From the NCBI RefSeq assembly GCF_000003815.2, contig NC_049992.1, positions 12,247,533 to 12,311,532 on the forward strand: a stretch of DNA of 64,000 nt, read 5' to 3'. Below, one piece after another: positions 1-11,653 of the stretch (its first letter is position 1; every line of letters starts with the position of its first letter). Made by a program: the position numbers and the translations under genes. This DNA is from Branchiostoma floridae. Lineage: Eukaryota > Chordata > Leptocardii > Amphioxiformes > Branchiostomatidae. The notes beneath the pieces were generated by a model. That model had not been told where the DNA came from and made no database searches. It saw only the letters and a list, made by a program, of their open reading frames with translations.

Positions 1-80
1 CTCTCATTTTTTGTAGTGCATTCTTTACTATGACTATTTTTCAACAGATCAGATCTAAAGACACATTTCTCATTGCGTAC

Positions 81-3000
81 CTTAGTGCGAAGTGTGTTGG
101 GTACTTTGCGGTCGGTCTTGAAGAGGATGTACCCCAGCAGTAGTCCCACCATGTATGGTCCCGCACGGGTGAAAGTGTTTGCGTAAACTGCACTGAAATA
201 CTGCTCGCCTCCCACCTGACTGACGAGGAACACAAGGGAAGATTATTTCAATCCAACTCGTCTATGAGATGGATCTATTTTGATACTTCGTGTCCATCTG
301 AAGAAAAAAAGAAGTACTGAGCTTGTCGTTTACAAATGTGATATCATTGTACCTATTTGACCTATCTCTCGTGATCTTTGCACCCAATGCTTCATGTGTC
401 CGATACTCTCATGTAGGTAACTCTTAAACCCAAATCGAAGTAGATACAGCCGAGGACACGCTGACAAGTGTACTTACTTGACAAGGAAATGGTATATGAG
501 GCCGGTGGCCATCATGCTGCCAGTGAGCAAAATCATGATAAAGGATAAACCCAGTTTCGGAAACCTGAAAAGTAGGAAGAAACAATATATCATAAGACAA
601 TGACGTTCTACATGGTTCGGTGCAGACCAGAAAAACAAAGCTCGTTAATGTTATTAATATTGCGTGTACTGTCGGTTACATATCATTTGTCCGGAAACAT
701 GGTCTTTATACGTTGCTAGTTATTGCTCAGACATACAGAGAACAGATACGTCAAGAGGTACGCACTTGTAGAGCAGAACCAGTAGGCCCGGAGCTATGAC
801 GTACAGCTGCATGTCCACACCAAGGTACCACGCCCAGCCGAAACACTGTGGGTGAGAAATTATGTACATTGAGACTTAATGCATGGAATTCATGGGTCTG
901 GTATTATTGGTTGTATGCGTGGAGACATGGCTAGGTCATCGTTTGGGTAAGAGTAATGTAGAACAATACTATAGGAAATACTAGCCTCTATTGCTGATAA
1001 TATTGTATGAACTTAACGTGCCAATAATGGATCACGTTTTACAGCATAATTTCTAGTGCTTTTCTTTCAGCAATGTTATTTCATATGATACATACATCAC
1101 CAAACCAGTTGTTGATGTATAACAGGTTTGTCCACATCCACGACTGGCAGCCTCGCATGTTGCTCATGGCGATGTTGGAAGGACTAGCCCAGACGGGTCC
1201 CGTCCCCATGTAGAGCGTCAGGCAGACAAATATCATGATGAGGAAGGCGTACACAGGAGTCAGCCTAGAATACAAGTACACAGTCAATGTACGGGTATTG
1301 CTACAGCTAGTTAGCCAACATAATGGTTATGGACAAAATCTGTTGGATATTGAACGTACGTAGATTTTCATTATGCTTGCATGTCTTATACAAAACATCA
1401 ACATAGTATCATCATCATCGTTCGGCATAGTATATCCACGGCCTAAATCAAACATTAATCAAAGCCAAGAACGAGAAACGAAGTATACTCCATGCATCAA
1501 TTTGTAATAACTACACAAAAAATTTGGAGAAGATCCCAACCTCCAGTAACGGTGCAGGTAGTGAAGAAGCAGGTCCTTCCCAGTAAAGGAGCCGCCATTC
1601 TTCTTCAGCTGCTTCATGAACAGGTAGGACACCAGCAGCGCACTGTGTAGGGACATGACGAACATGTTAGAAATGTTGTAAGCATGTTAGAATACAAAAT
1701 CATTTGATGGTCTTTGAGATTCTTTATTCCATGTCACCATTTTTCTCTATAAGGTTGCCCGTTGTAATCCACAATAACACAAGATATCAACTACAAACTA
1801 CTACGAGTTACCAAGTTAGCAATTCTAATCTTCGTTTTCCTTTGACCAAATTGATAATACTGTATCATGTTCGGAACCAAACAAGAGACATACTGAATTA
1901 CATGTGTTTGGAGCGGGGATGAAATAAACATTTGATGTTTGTCATGTAAAAGCGATTTTACCTAAGTAGGAGGAATGTGTCCACGGACAAGTCCATGCTT
2001 CCGCGTATGAAATACCACCACTGTGAGTACCATTCATTCTTCTCTCGTCTGTTCGCTGTGGAAAGACATGATTAACAGACTGAAAGTTTTCATCAGATGT
2101 CAAAAGATGTAACACTAACTTAGGAACTAGTTTGCAGTAAGTCAGTAGTGATTGCAACGTAGTTGGGAGTCACATTTGGCTCCCAATCACGGCTCGGCCA
2201 CTGCTGACTTTACTCACAACCCACCACCACCAGTCAACCAGTCTCCAACATATTCCAGACTTCTCGTCATCGTCTCATGCTGGATATGAATGTCTCATGA
2301 CATTTGAAACATTCGGCTGGCGCAGTCAAATAGTAGCCGGCCGCACCGACAAACTGCCAACCACAGCCGACCTTGCCCAACCATGGGCCAACACCCAATC
2401 CGATGATGGTTGGAGGAAGGTTGGAAGTGGCCAGTAAGTAGCCTATGATCGCTTATGTGTAACGCGGCTTTATGTCACTCACCTTCGAACCGGTAAATGA
2501 AATAAAATATAATACAAAACATCTTACTTGTCAATGTGTTATCGGCAAAGAAGTCTGTGTGTCCATAGATGATCCACAAAGTGCTGATGACCCGGATGCC
2601 GTGAAGCGCCGGAAGTTGCCCTGGAGGCTGGTATGTGTTGAACACCTTCTTGGTGTTGGAGTACACAGAGAAGGACAGAAATACCCGACCAGTCTTACCT
2701 GGAGCAAAGCACGAAATTACATGAGTATAATAGTAGCTTAGAATACATAATATTTACATGTATGTGGCTCTTTCTGGATTCCTAATGCAATAAAGCAAGC
2801 TATGGAATAGACGGTGTAAGTGTAGGATAGTGCCACAGTTTTAGGGATGAATCATGCAATCATGCCACGCCTTTGTACAACTTGCCAGAGTAAACTTTAT
2901 GTTTGTTGACGTCTACAGTATACCTGTCTTCCCTTTTTCGTTATCGGTATGATAAATGACGTTTTGCTTCCCAAAATTATGTTTTCATGGGGTTTAAACT

Positions 3001-5532
3001 AGTTTGTTAGTTTAGGGACACATTTACGCAATTACACAATGGGTCTTGCAAAAATATAGCGGTACAAAATTAAGTAAAAGAATTAAAGTATTGAGATGAT
3101 GTATTTCTTTGTCGTTTTTCCCAACAAGTAATCCGATCTATCAGATAGACAAACCACCAAAATGAATTCAACAAGGACTATGATAATTACACTTACTGCT
3201 GACTATAGATTTCATCTTCTCCTCCGTGTAAGATACGTTTATGATGAACTCGTACAGCGTACCGATGAGCAACATCAGCAGGATGATGGCGATGACGCAT
3301 CTGAAACGATATACACCACATTTTAAAGTACCTCTTACGATAGAAATGATAGAAAACTGTAAATAACCCTATTTTATGCTGTTGGTAAATTTTAGAGTCC
3401 ACACCTTTCTAACTTTTTAACGCCAGACGTACGATTTGACATCCTTTACAGACTAACAGTTGCCACTGTGACAATAGTTTTTCTGAATCTCTGCCTGATA
3501 TGAGGTAACTATGCATAAGCTTGACGTTTGAATCCTAAATGTTGTCAGCTTTTTCCAGATACACTAAGTTCTGTCACAAAAATCCATTCTATATATGTCG
3601 CCATGTATCTCACTCCATTATACCATTACACAAGTGACATGAGACGACGCGGCAGTTTTGCTGATAGGAATGAGGAATATCTATGTGAGATTATATATCT
3701 TACATTGCAACAATGGCCCCAGTATCAAAGCTGGAGTACTCTTCTTCCCGCTGACAGAAAAGACCTGCCACAGTCCAGCTGGGCATTGACTTTATACCAA
3801 GGAGACCTAAGAGGGAACAAAACAATGTTTAAAGCCAATAAGGTTCAATTTCTGTACAGTCTGCTATCTGCTATTTTGTATGTTATATCCGCCCCTTTTC
3901 TATACATGTAATATCCGCTTTTGCTTATTACAAATGAGAGCATGGAAGCGGTGCAACGGGGAACTAGGATATAAAAAAATAGACCTTAGGGGGTTCGGAG
4001 CGAGGGGTACACTAAATACAAAACTCATACCTGTGGTTGCAAGGAGTCCAACTTCAGAATCACTGCACGTGTTGGGTACACAGAGTCCCTGTGCGAAAAC
4101 GGTATTACCACCTGCCAATTCCTATATAAAAGAACAACAACAGCGTGAATATACGTACGAAGAACATAACTGATCATCTACGTGTACACCAAAAACACAA
4201 ACTCCATTGCATCTTTACTTCGAACAATTGTCCGTAGAGTGAAGTGCTAATTTCATGTTATACCGGTGGTATTCCTTCCCAGACGACAATACAGTACATG
4301 GGCTTCATGTCGGCCGGCATGTCTTCAGCGTATTTGACGCGGTCCCTGCAGCCTTTGAAGCTGCCGAAGTCGTTCCACTGTCCCTCAAACAGACCTGACG
4401 GGTGGAACTTGCCACTGCTGTCCAGCACTGGGAGAATGGACAACACAATTAGCAGGTTTGTTTCGCAAGGATCTAAAGTTAAGTGCACAAGAGATATCCA
4501 TATTTCAACATCGATTGATAAATGATTGCTGTCTTTTTTATACTTGGGCACATGCCCACGATGAAAACATTTTTCTACATTTTGGGATCCTCAGAAATGA
4601 TGCTAATGGCAATAAAGGTACAGGCATGTGTTTTTGGTAATAACTGTAGCGTACACACTTGTCTGATACTATTTTGAACTGCACATTGAATGGATGTGGA
4701 AATAATTTCATCCCAAAATCATCCAGTTTCTCGTATGTCTTGTTTAATTGTAGCCTTTAATTATGCAAATAAAAACATAAAAGATGTGTTCCTATCACTT
4801 CTAATCGATGTCACAGTAAACATGATTGACGCCGTATGGAAAATATTTGACAACGAAAACAGACCAAAATCAATACTCGTGAATAAGTACAGTGGTCTCT
4901 TCGATTGAACCAATTCCATGGACAGCTTGATGGAAACATCACGACCCTTGCCGCTGGGTAAATGTATAACGGGCCCCACTCATTTGAAAAGTTTGTTGAG
5001 TTTCAAGGACAGCTGGTGTAACGTTATAAGTTATTTTTCAGTGAGCCCTAGCTTGTCAGAATCTGCCATCATGGTTCGTCCTTAAAGTACTAAGGATATT
5101 CTAATATCCAAGTTTTAAAAAGCTTGTGTGATTTCCCATGCGTCAATGTTCTTTATTTGATAGCGCAGGTGTTGCAGGTAAGGCTGTATTTACACGCTAT
5201 GTGCAATGAATGGAGACCCTTCACATGCCATGGTTGTTTTCGAAGATCTGGAGTGTAAACATAGCGCTTGACTTACTGGTGATCGCGTACTCCTTGGCAG
5301 CTGTCATGTCGGTATTAAGTTGTGCACTTTGACTGTAACAAGGCTCTTGCACTTCTCCAGTGACGTGCCGCAGGTATAAGGTGTAATTCCAGTCGATCGG
5401 CTTCTGTTCAGCCAGTCGGATGTAGAATCCCAATGTCTCGTAGAAGCTGGCAGAGAAGTCCTGCCCGGCTACAGGCACTGAGCAGCATGCTAGAGACAGC
5501 AGCGCGACGAGAACCCACACTTTTGTCACCAT
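81..5532 (-). CDS. NRF-6-like acyltransferase-3 family protein, copy A (3' end beyond window)
   Basis: Twelve exons, read on the minus strand: 5277-5532, 4264-4427, 4031-4121, 3704-3806, 3197-3300, 2528-2698, 1962-2055, 1541-1642, 1096-1264, 766-845, 478-564, 81-219. Each junction has GT/AG and phases agree: 1560 nt, 520 codons with no stop. The ATG at 5532 begins a signal peptide (MVTKVWVLVALLSLACC). Next comes the cysteine-containing NRF N-terminal domain (CRDRVKY, CVPNTC), a first membrane helix (IAIILLMLLIGTL), then the acyltransferase-3 domain with LHGIRVISTLWIIYGHT and WYLGVDMQLYVIAPG. In this family (C. elegans NRF-6/NDG-4) the proteins are multipass membrane proteins linked to lipid and drug uptake; the substrate here is unknown. 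The last visible donor is at 80/81, and by comparison with copy B about four more exons lie to the left. Unlike copy B, no TATA box is seen upstream. Confidence 0.9.
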
Positions 5533-5819
5533 CTTGTGCGCCGGGTGACCCCTCTCTGGGGTTGCTTTGCCCCTAGCTTTGAGATGAGGTGATGACTAAT
5601 CTGGTGACTTATTGACCTCTCCATGTTGACGTACAGTAACACATACATGCCTGTCACGTGACTGCTTAGCCCGGTAGAACGTTGACTTTACGCAGTCCTT
5701 TACACGTAGGCGTCGCCATGACTACCGCATGGAAGGCTAAACATTGTTTTACATGCCTTTATTTCTGTCAACAACACGGCTCGAAAGTATATCATTATGT
5801 TTTATAACGGTTTACATTT

Positions 5820-7480
5820 TTTATATTTCAGCCATACATAGTATGGTGAAATATATTGTATTCGTAATGTTTCTTTCTTTCTTTCTTCTTTCTCCTGTCA
5901 AATCTTCAAAGTGATTCATCTCCGCCGTTCCTGGACCGAATGACCTGAAATTTGGCACAGGGGTAGAATGACCGAATACCTTGATGCTTTTTTCTCAGTT
6001 TTGTCATATCTGCCTCTAAAATGATTTTATTGAGGTTTAAAGGTCATGTTTTGACCAAAATAAAATATATTGTCCCCCTGTACCCTGGTCTTACAATGGA
6101 ATGGCCTGAAATTTGGTGTAGATAGGCATTAGATAGTTGGTAAAATGATCCAAGTAAAAGTTTTGACATAAACTACTTTAAAATAATTAATTTTGGCACT
6201 TTTCTGAGGGGTAATTTGTTTTCTTTTAGCCTCCTGGCGTGACCTTCCGTGACCCCGCACGGAGTCCACACCTGTGCGCGAAGAGCGAAGGCTAATTAAT
6301 ATTCATAAGCTGGGCCCCACGATTCCGTATGTGTTCCCGCCAGAATTTTTTTCGGGGGCCGCCGAAGAACGCCGAAGGCCCCGGCCCGGCAGGGTCCAGG
6401 GGCAGAGCCCCGTTGGGGGTCCCAGGGGGGCGAAGCCCACCTGAAACTCTTGCACTTTAGGCTATTCAGAAGGCTTATTGTATCAGTTTTTAGGGGCATT
6501 TCTGTAAGAATCACAGCAGTCACTTAACTTCTCTTCGGGAGTTTAGCGTAACAGTATTTCAGGTCAAACCGTCAAAGGCAACTAAAAACAAACTTTAACG
6601 TTAATGACTTCAACAGTACTTATAACTTTTGTCCCGTTTGCCATCCGAAGTTTAAGCGCTATCGATGGTATTTTCGCTGCACTGTTAGCTCCGTACGTTT
6701 TTAGAAGGTTCCGTTTATCACGTAACTGCTGTTGTTTCAGAAATCTCACGGACTTATGCTTACAAACACGTAAATTTCTAACTTGTGTTTCTTCTTCTTC
6801 TTTCTTTCTCCTGTCAAATCTTCAAAGCGATTCATCTCCGTCGGTCTTGGACCGAATTAATGACTTGAAATTTGGCGAAAGGGTAGAGTGGACCAATACC
6901 CACGTGCTCTTTTTTCATTTTTATATTTCAGCCATACCATATATGGTATGGTGAAATATATTGTATTCGTAATGTTTCTTTCTTTCTTTCTCCTGTCAAA
7001 TCTTCAAATCGAATCATCTCCGTCGTTCCGGGACCGAATGACCTGAAATTTGGCACAAGAGTAGAGTGGGTCAATACCGAGGTGGTTTTTTCTCATTTTT
7101 TTCATATCTGCCTCTAAAATGATTTTATTGAAGTTTAAAGGTCACGTTTTGACCACAACGGTATATTTTGACCCCCTGTACCATTGAATTACAGTGGAAT
7201 GACCTTAAATTTGGTGTAGATAGGCATTAGATAGTTGGTAAAATGATCCAAGTAAAATTTTTGGCATGAACCAATTTCAAATTATTAATTTCTGCACTTT
7301 TCTGAGGGGAAATTGGTTTTCTTTCGGCCTTCTCCCGTGAACTCCCGTGACCCCAGAGCCCACAGGTGCCAGGTGCCAGCGGTCTGGGGAGAGCGAGAGT
7401 TAATTACTTTATGGACGCCAGCCAATCAGCGACGAGAAAGGCGAATGCTAGTTAATATTCATAAGCGGGGCCTTGCAATC
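5820..7480. repeat. Tandem array of a ~480 bp repeat with palindromic junctions
   Basis: Two long copies (about 5822-6300 and 6920-7480) and one short copy (about 6786-6920) share blocks such as CTCCTGTCAAATCTTCAAA, GACCTGAAATTTGGCAC and AGATAGGCATTAGATAGTTG in the same order. Each long copy starts with a palindrome built on CCATACCATATATGGTATGG flanked by TTTCA/TGAAA. It lies in the spacer between the two NRF genes. No protein was recognised in it. It looks like a non-autonomous interspersed element inserted or duplicated head to tail. Confidence 0.7.
6340..6450. repeat. GC-rich block with two stem-loop-like half repeats
   Basis: This is a short, very G+C-rich segment in an A+T-rich setting. 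It holds two related units, GGTCCAGGGGCAGAGCCCC and GTCCCAGGGGGGCGAAGCCC, each able to fold on itself. It sits directly after the first copy of the tandem repeat. Function unknown; it is probably part of a dispersed repeat. Confidence 0.5.
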
Positions 7481-8349
7481 CCGTTTATACACAAACAGAT
7501 GCATATTACAGCCTTACAGTGGCCATATGTTACCCTGTGCCCGGTTTGAAATTGTAGTTTGTGAGGATTTGGAGTTCAGACAGGGTCATTTGAGCGGTAG
7601 CGGACGGTACGAGTGCATTGAACGTCAGAATACAAGTCTGTGTCGATGAATTTACCAACATTCCGCATGGCACTATCAATCATTTTTGGCAGATTTGACT
7701 TTGGGGGTTAGTTGAGACAATCGAGAAAATGTTACTTGGCAGAAAACGCGGGAAAATTGGACAGTTTGCGTTTAGTTTTGATACGTAAGTTTGACAGTGG
7801 CGAGAATGCATGTATTTTTTTCCCAAACAAATGTAGGTACTTCTAACGTTAGTGTTGTTGTTGTTCTTTTTTGACGTAAACTTTGTACATTCAAATTGTA
7901 AGTAACTTTAAACTGCCAGAGTTTGAGCCCAATAAAACACCCTTAGTACCAGAGTATCACCACTGACCTCCGAAAAGAAACCCCCGAACAAGGTAGAAAC
8001 TCCTATCCTCCAGGTCTCGCACGCTACGAGCAGGAAATTACAACACTCAGACAAGATTACGTCCGATGGCTGATTGCATACAAAGTAAAACAATTTAACA
8101 GTGGTATGCAGGGCATATACTTAACAAAGAATTCGAAGGAAAATGAAATATATAGATAAAGCCAAATCAAGTTAACTTGTTGGTCCTGGGATTTTTCAGA
8201 AAAGAAATGAAGCGACAGGGTGGTAAAATTCTTGTAAAAATTCGAGACGTCTCCGTTTATGTAATGGCTCATACAAAACAAGAAGATTGAAGTTTTTAGC
8301 TTGAAAAAAACAACAACAACAACACACTCCTACTACACAACACCTGCAC

Positions 8350-8760
8350 CTGCTTGACAATTATTGTTGTTTATTTATTGTTCATTAAGAAACCTTTTAG
8401 CCCTTACGGGCTAATCTTCCAAGGTTCAATCAACATGAATCAACATGACAATCAACATGAATACATACATTTTAAAAATACAACAATCACAAAGTATTTA
8501 CAATAGAGCACAGTGTCTAGAGGTCAAAGGTCTAGATGACAATGTTTGAGATGGCTTGTTTAAAACTGGACAATGTACACAGTGCCTTAATGTCATATGG
8601 CAATGAGTTCCAGAGCATAATTGCTCGGTACAAGAAGGTACGTTTTCCACTGTTTGTTTTAGGTTTAGGTAGTCTGAAGTTGTTAGATACAGAAAATCTA
8701 GTATTATACATGTGGGATGAATTAACGTATGCCCTACTCTCGGAAAAATAGGAGCTGCCG
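8350..8760 (-). mobile_element. 3' end of a CR1/L2-type non-LTR retrotransposon
   Basis: On the minus strand, an open stretch ending at the stop 8532-8534 reads ...KRTFLYRAIMLWNSLPYDIK... and SFKQAISNIVI. This is the characteristic carboxy-terminus of CR1/L2-like reverse-transcriptase polyproteins (RTFxYRAxxLWNSLP). It is followed by a short 3' untranslated tail down to about 8350, with TTAGCCCGTAAGGGCTAA (a small hairpin) and an AATAAATAAA stretch. The copy is 5'-truncated and so not autonomous. Confidence 0.75.
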
Positions 8761-9729
8761 CAATTCTAAAAGCCAATCAGTTATGCATAGGCGCTCCTGT
8801 GGAAGATTATATTCTTCCATGTGGGCCCGGTTCATATTGGGCAAGCTCTGTTTTGACCTGGAATCAATTCACAATATTAGTTCTCTTTTGGGGATAACTT
8901 ACAGTTTAAATATTGCACTTTTGCGCAGGGGTGACTTGGAACAGTCCAATGTTGCGTGGGAATGGGTATGGCTGAAATATGCTGTATTTGCACCCAAGCA
9001 AATGTCGGCCTCTCTAGTTAATATATAAATCGGTTACAGAATGAAATGGGGGGGAGGGGGGGAGCTAGAAAAGTATACACCATATTGGGAGGTTAGTGTC
9101 GTTTAAGGTCTTTTGATATACTTCAAGAAAAAATGATGACCAAATTTCAATCCTACCCTGATTGATTCATCAGGTGTAAATGTTTTGAAATGACAAGTCC
9201 ACTGTTACAGTTTACTCTGTTTATGTTAAAAACTTTTTCTCTCCCACAAAATTTGCGATTTTAACAAGATGCAGAAATATGATATATGGTCATGACAATA
9301 CGTTCTTGTTTGCATGCAGCAGAAAACTGCATGTGATAGCTCAAGTCATACGATTGCAAATATATAATAATTTGTATCTTTTATTTTGTCACTGATCAAA
9401 ATGCTCTATATATACAGGACCACTGTATTGATGTATATGGAAACTGTACATTGAAACTTCCCTTCTACTATCCAGTACCTATGTGTATGCAAACAGTCTA
9501 TTGTCGTCTTTTGAAAAGGCCAGAGAGTGAGTAGAACGCCTTTTAGTATACCTTAAGTAGAACTGTACAACATCATTGATTTCTGTCACGATGTACATAC
9601 ATTATTCTCCATTCGCACACTTTTGATAAAAACTCTGCAAAATACATCCGACGGAAACTATATGTATAAGTGTCAACCTCTACATTAAATGGCAATTATC
9701 ATATAGCCAACGTTGACCAATCAGCAGGA

Positions 9730-9870
9730 CTAATTTCATATGGCTAAGACTCCGTAACATCTTATAAGTGATACAAGGTGTGGAAAATGAATCTCAGCCG
9801 GGTATCTAATGACATTGACCAATCAGGATGAGGTGTCTAATGACATTGACCAATCAGAATGATGAGTATC
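9730..9870. repeat. Direct repeats containing CCAAT
   Basis: GTCTAATGACATTGACCAATCAG-like sequence occurs twice about 38 bp apart (around 9806 and 9834), and a third CCAATCAG lies near 9716. Each carries a CCAAT box. The segment is far upstream or downstream of any recognised gene, so regulatory use is only a possibility. Confidence 0.4.
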
Positions 9871-10289
9871 TTTTTGAAGGAACAAATGTAATTGATAAAA
9901 AATTGTACAGCTTTATTTACATGTACAGTGTCACATGAATTTGTATTTCTTATATTTATCAATTTCTATAGGCTATATGATAATAACGTGAATCACCCGC
10001 CCGTTTCTCGATGTATGTGGTGCCATAAGTCTTCTATTCAGCGGTCATACCTCGGGCAGGTGATTAACCCATTATTGATCATCGCAAACACTGCAAAGTG
10101 CAACAATATCTATACCTTAATGTCTAAAGGCCGATGGAAAATACTTGCAGCCCAATGTGCCTTTCGGCACGGGAGGACCTAGGGTCTAAGGTAATGTCTC
10201 GTGCATCTGTTTCCAATAGCTTGGACCAATTATATAATGTACAAAATTGAGAAATATCAGCCAATCATTGTTATTGTATTTGTATCAAT

Positions 10290-11560
10290 ATGCATCTAAC
10301 TGGTTTCAAAAGTCAAAAACATGGTAAACTAGAGTTCCACGAACACATACCTTTGCCAAATAAACCAGGTTTGCTATGTAGAATGATGTCTGTAGACAAA
10401 AATGTGTTACTCATTACATTTTATTTTATATACCTGGAGTTACTTAAAATCTTTGCCATTGATTACACAAATTAGATCCCTATCTACATAATTAATATCA
10501 AAGTGTATGAAGCATCACTTAAGCTATCAGCATACCAAAAAATCATGATGATCTTTTCATCCCTTCTTGATTTATTCTATTCCAAAGTCTGAAACTAAAC
10601 CGGCTCCAGCTGTTCAAGAAAAGACGTTAGGGGACCCAAACATACACCTCTTACTCTCGGCCATCTTCCTCAGTTACATATGTGACAAGTTTGAAAGTCC
10701 TATCACATAATGCAGTTAATTTATCATTTTTCCTCATTAATCATGCAAATTAGCTGTTAATTTACATAATTAGTATCTTATTATGTAAGTTTTCACTTAG
10801 GCTACCTACATATCTCTTTCTCAGCTACAAATGTGACAAGTTTGAAAGTCCTATAATGGAATGCAGTGGATTTACAAACTTTCCTCATTAATTATGAAAA
10901 TTAACTGTCAATTTGCATAATACGAATTCCATCATGTAAGTCTTCCCGTTGGCTATCTACATACCAAAAAGCATGACGATTCGTCAACACGTTCATATTT
11001 CTCATTATATATGCAAATGAGACCATCATTTGCATAATCAATATGCAATGATATTTCTCTCTTTCTCATCTATATATGTGACAAGTTTGAAAGTCCTATC
11101 ATGAAATGTAGTGGATTTACAAACTTTCCTCATTAATTATGCAAATTAGCTGTTGATTTGCATAATTAGTATTCCATTATGTAAATTGTTACTTGGGCTA
11201 TCTACATACCAAAAATCATGACGATCCATCTACACGTTCTCGAGTTATTCTCGTCCAAAGTTTGAAAGGAAATCGGCGGCTGCAGTTCCAAACAAGCCGC
11301 TAGGGGATCCAAACTTACAGCACTTACTTTCTGCCCCAGGGGCTATCTACCAATCAAAAATCATGACCACAGCATGTCCATAACACGAGATATCAAAAAT
11401 TGAGGTTCTGCTGCAGTACCTTAGTAAGCCGCTAGGGGGCCCATTATCGAACTTGACCTTCCTTTTCCCGACCCCTACCCACCTACCAAATATAATCAGG
11501 ATCCATCCAAGGCTTCTCGAGTTATGCTGTTAACACACACACACACACAGACAGACTCAC
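10290..11560. repeat. Dispersed repeat family with internal ~270-300 bp tandem units
   Basis: The segment contains TGTGACAAGTTTGAAAGTCC three times (near 10682, 10831 and 11078), each followed by a TTTCCTCATTAAT/TATGCAAATTAGCTG block, then CTATCTACATACCAAAAATCATGA and AGCCGCTAGGGG modules. The same modules recur at 29250-29750, and the opening phrase AGAGTTCCACGA also occurs near 62845. No coding capacity is recognisable. It ends near a short (AC)n tract at 11532-11549. Confidence 0.65.
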
Positions 11561-11653
11561 AAGCCCAAAACATAACCTTAGCCATTCTGGCAAAGGTAAA
11601 AATGCCACCATGGCATGTAGTTATGGCAGTGTTCAGCACATGACAATGAAACT

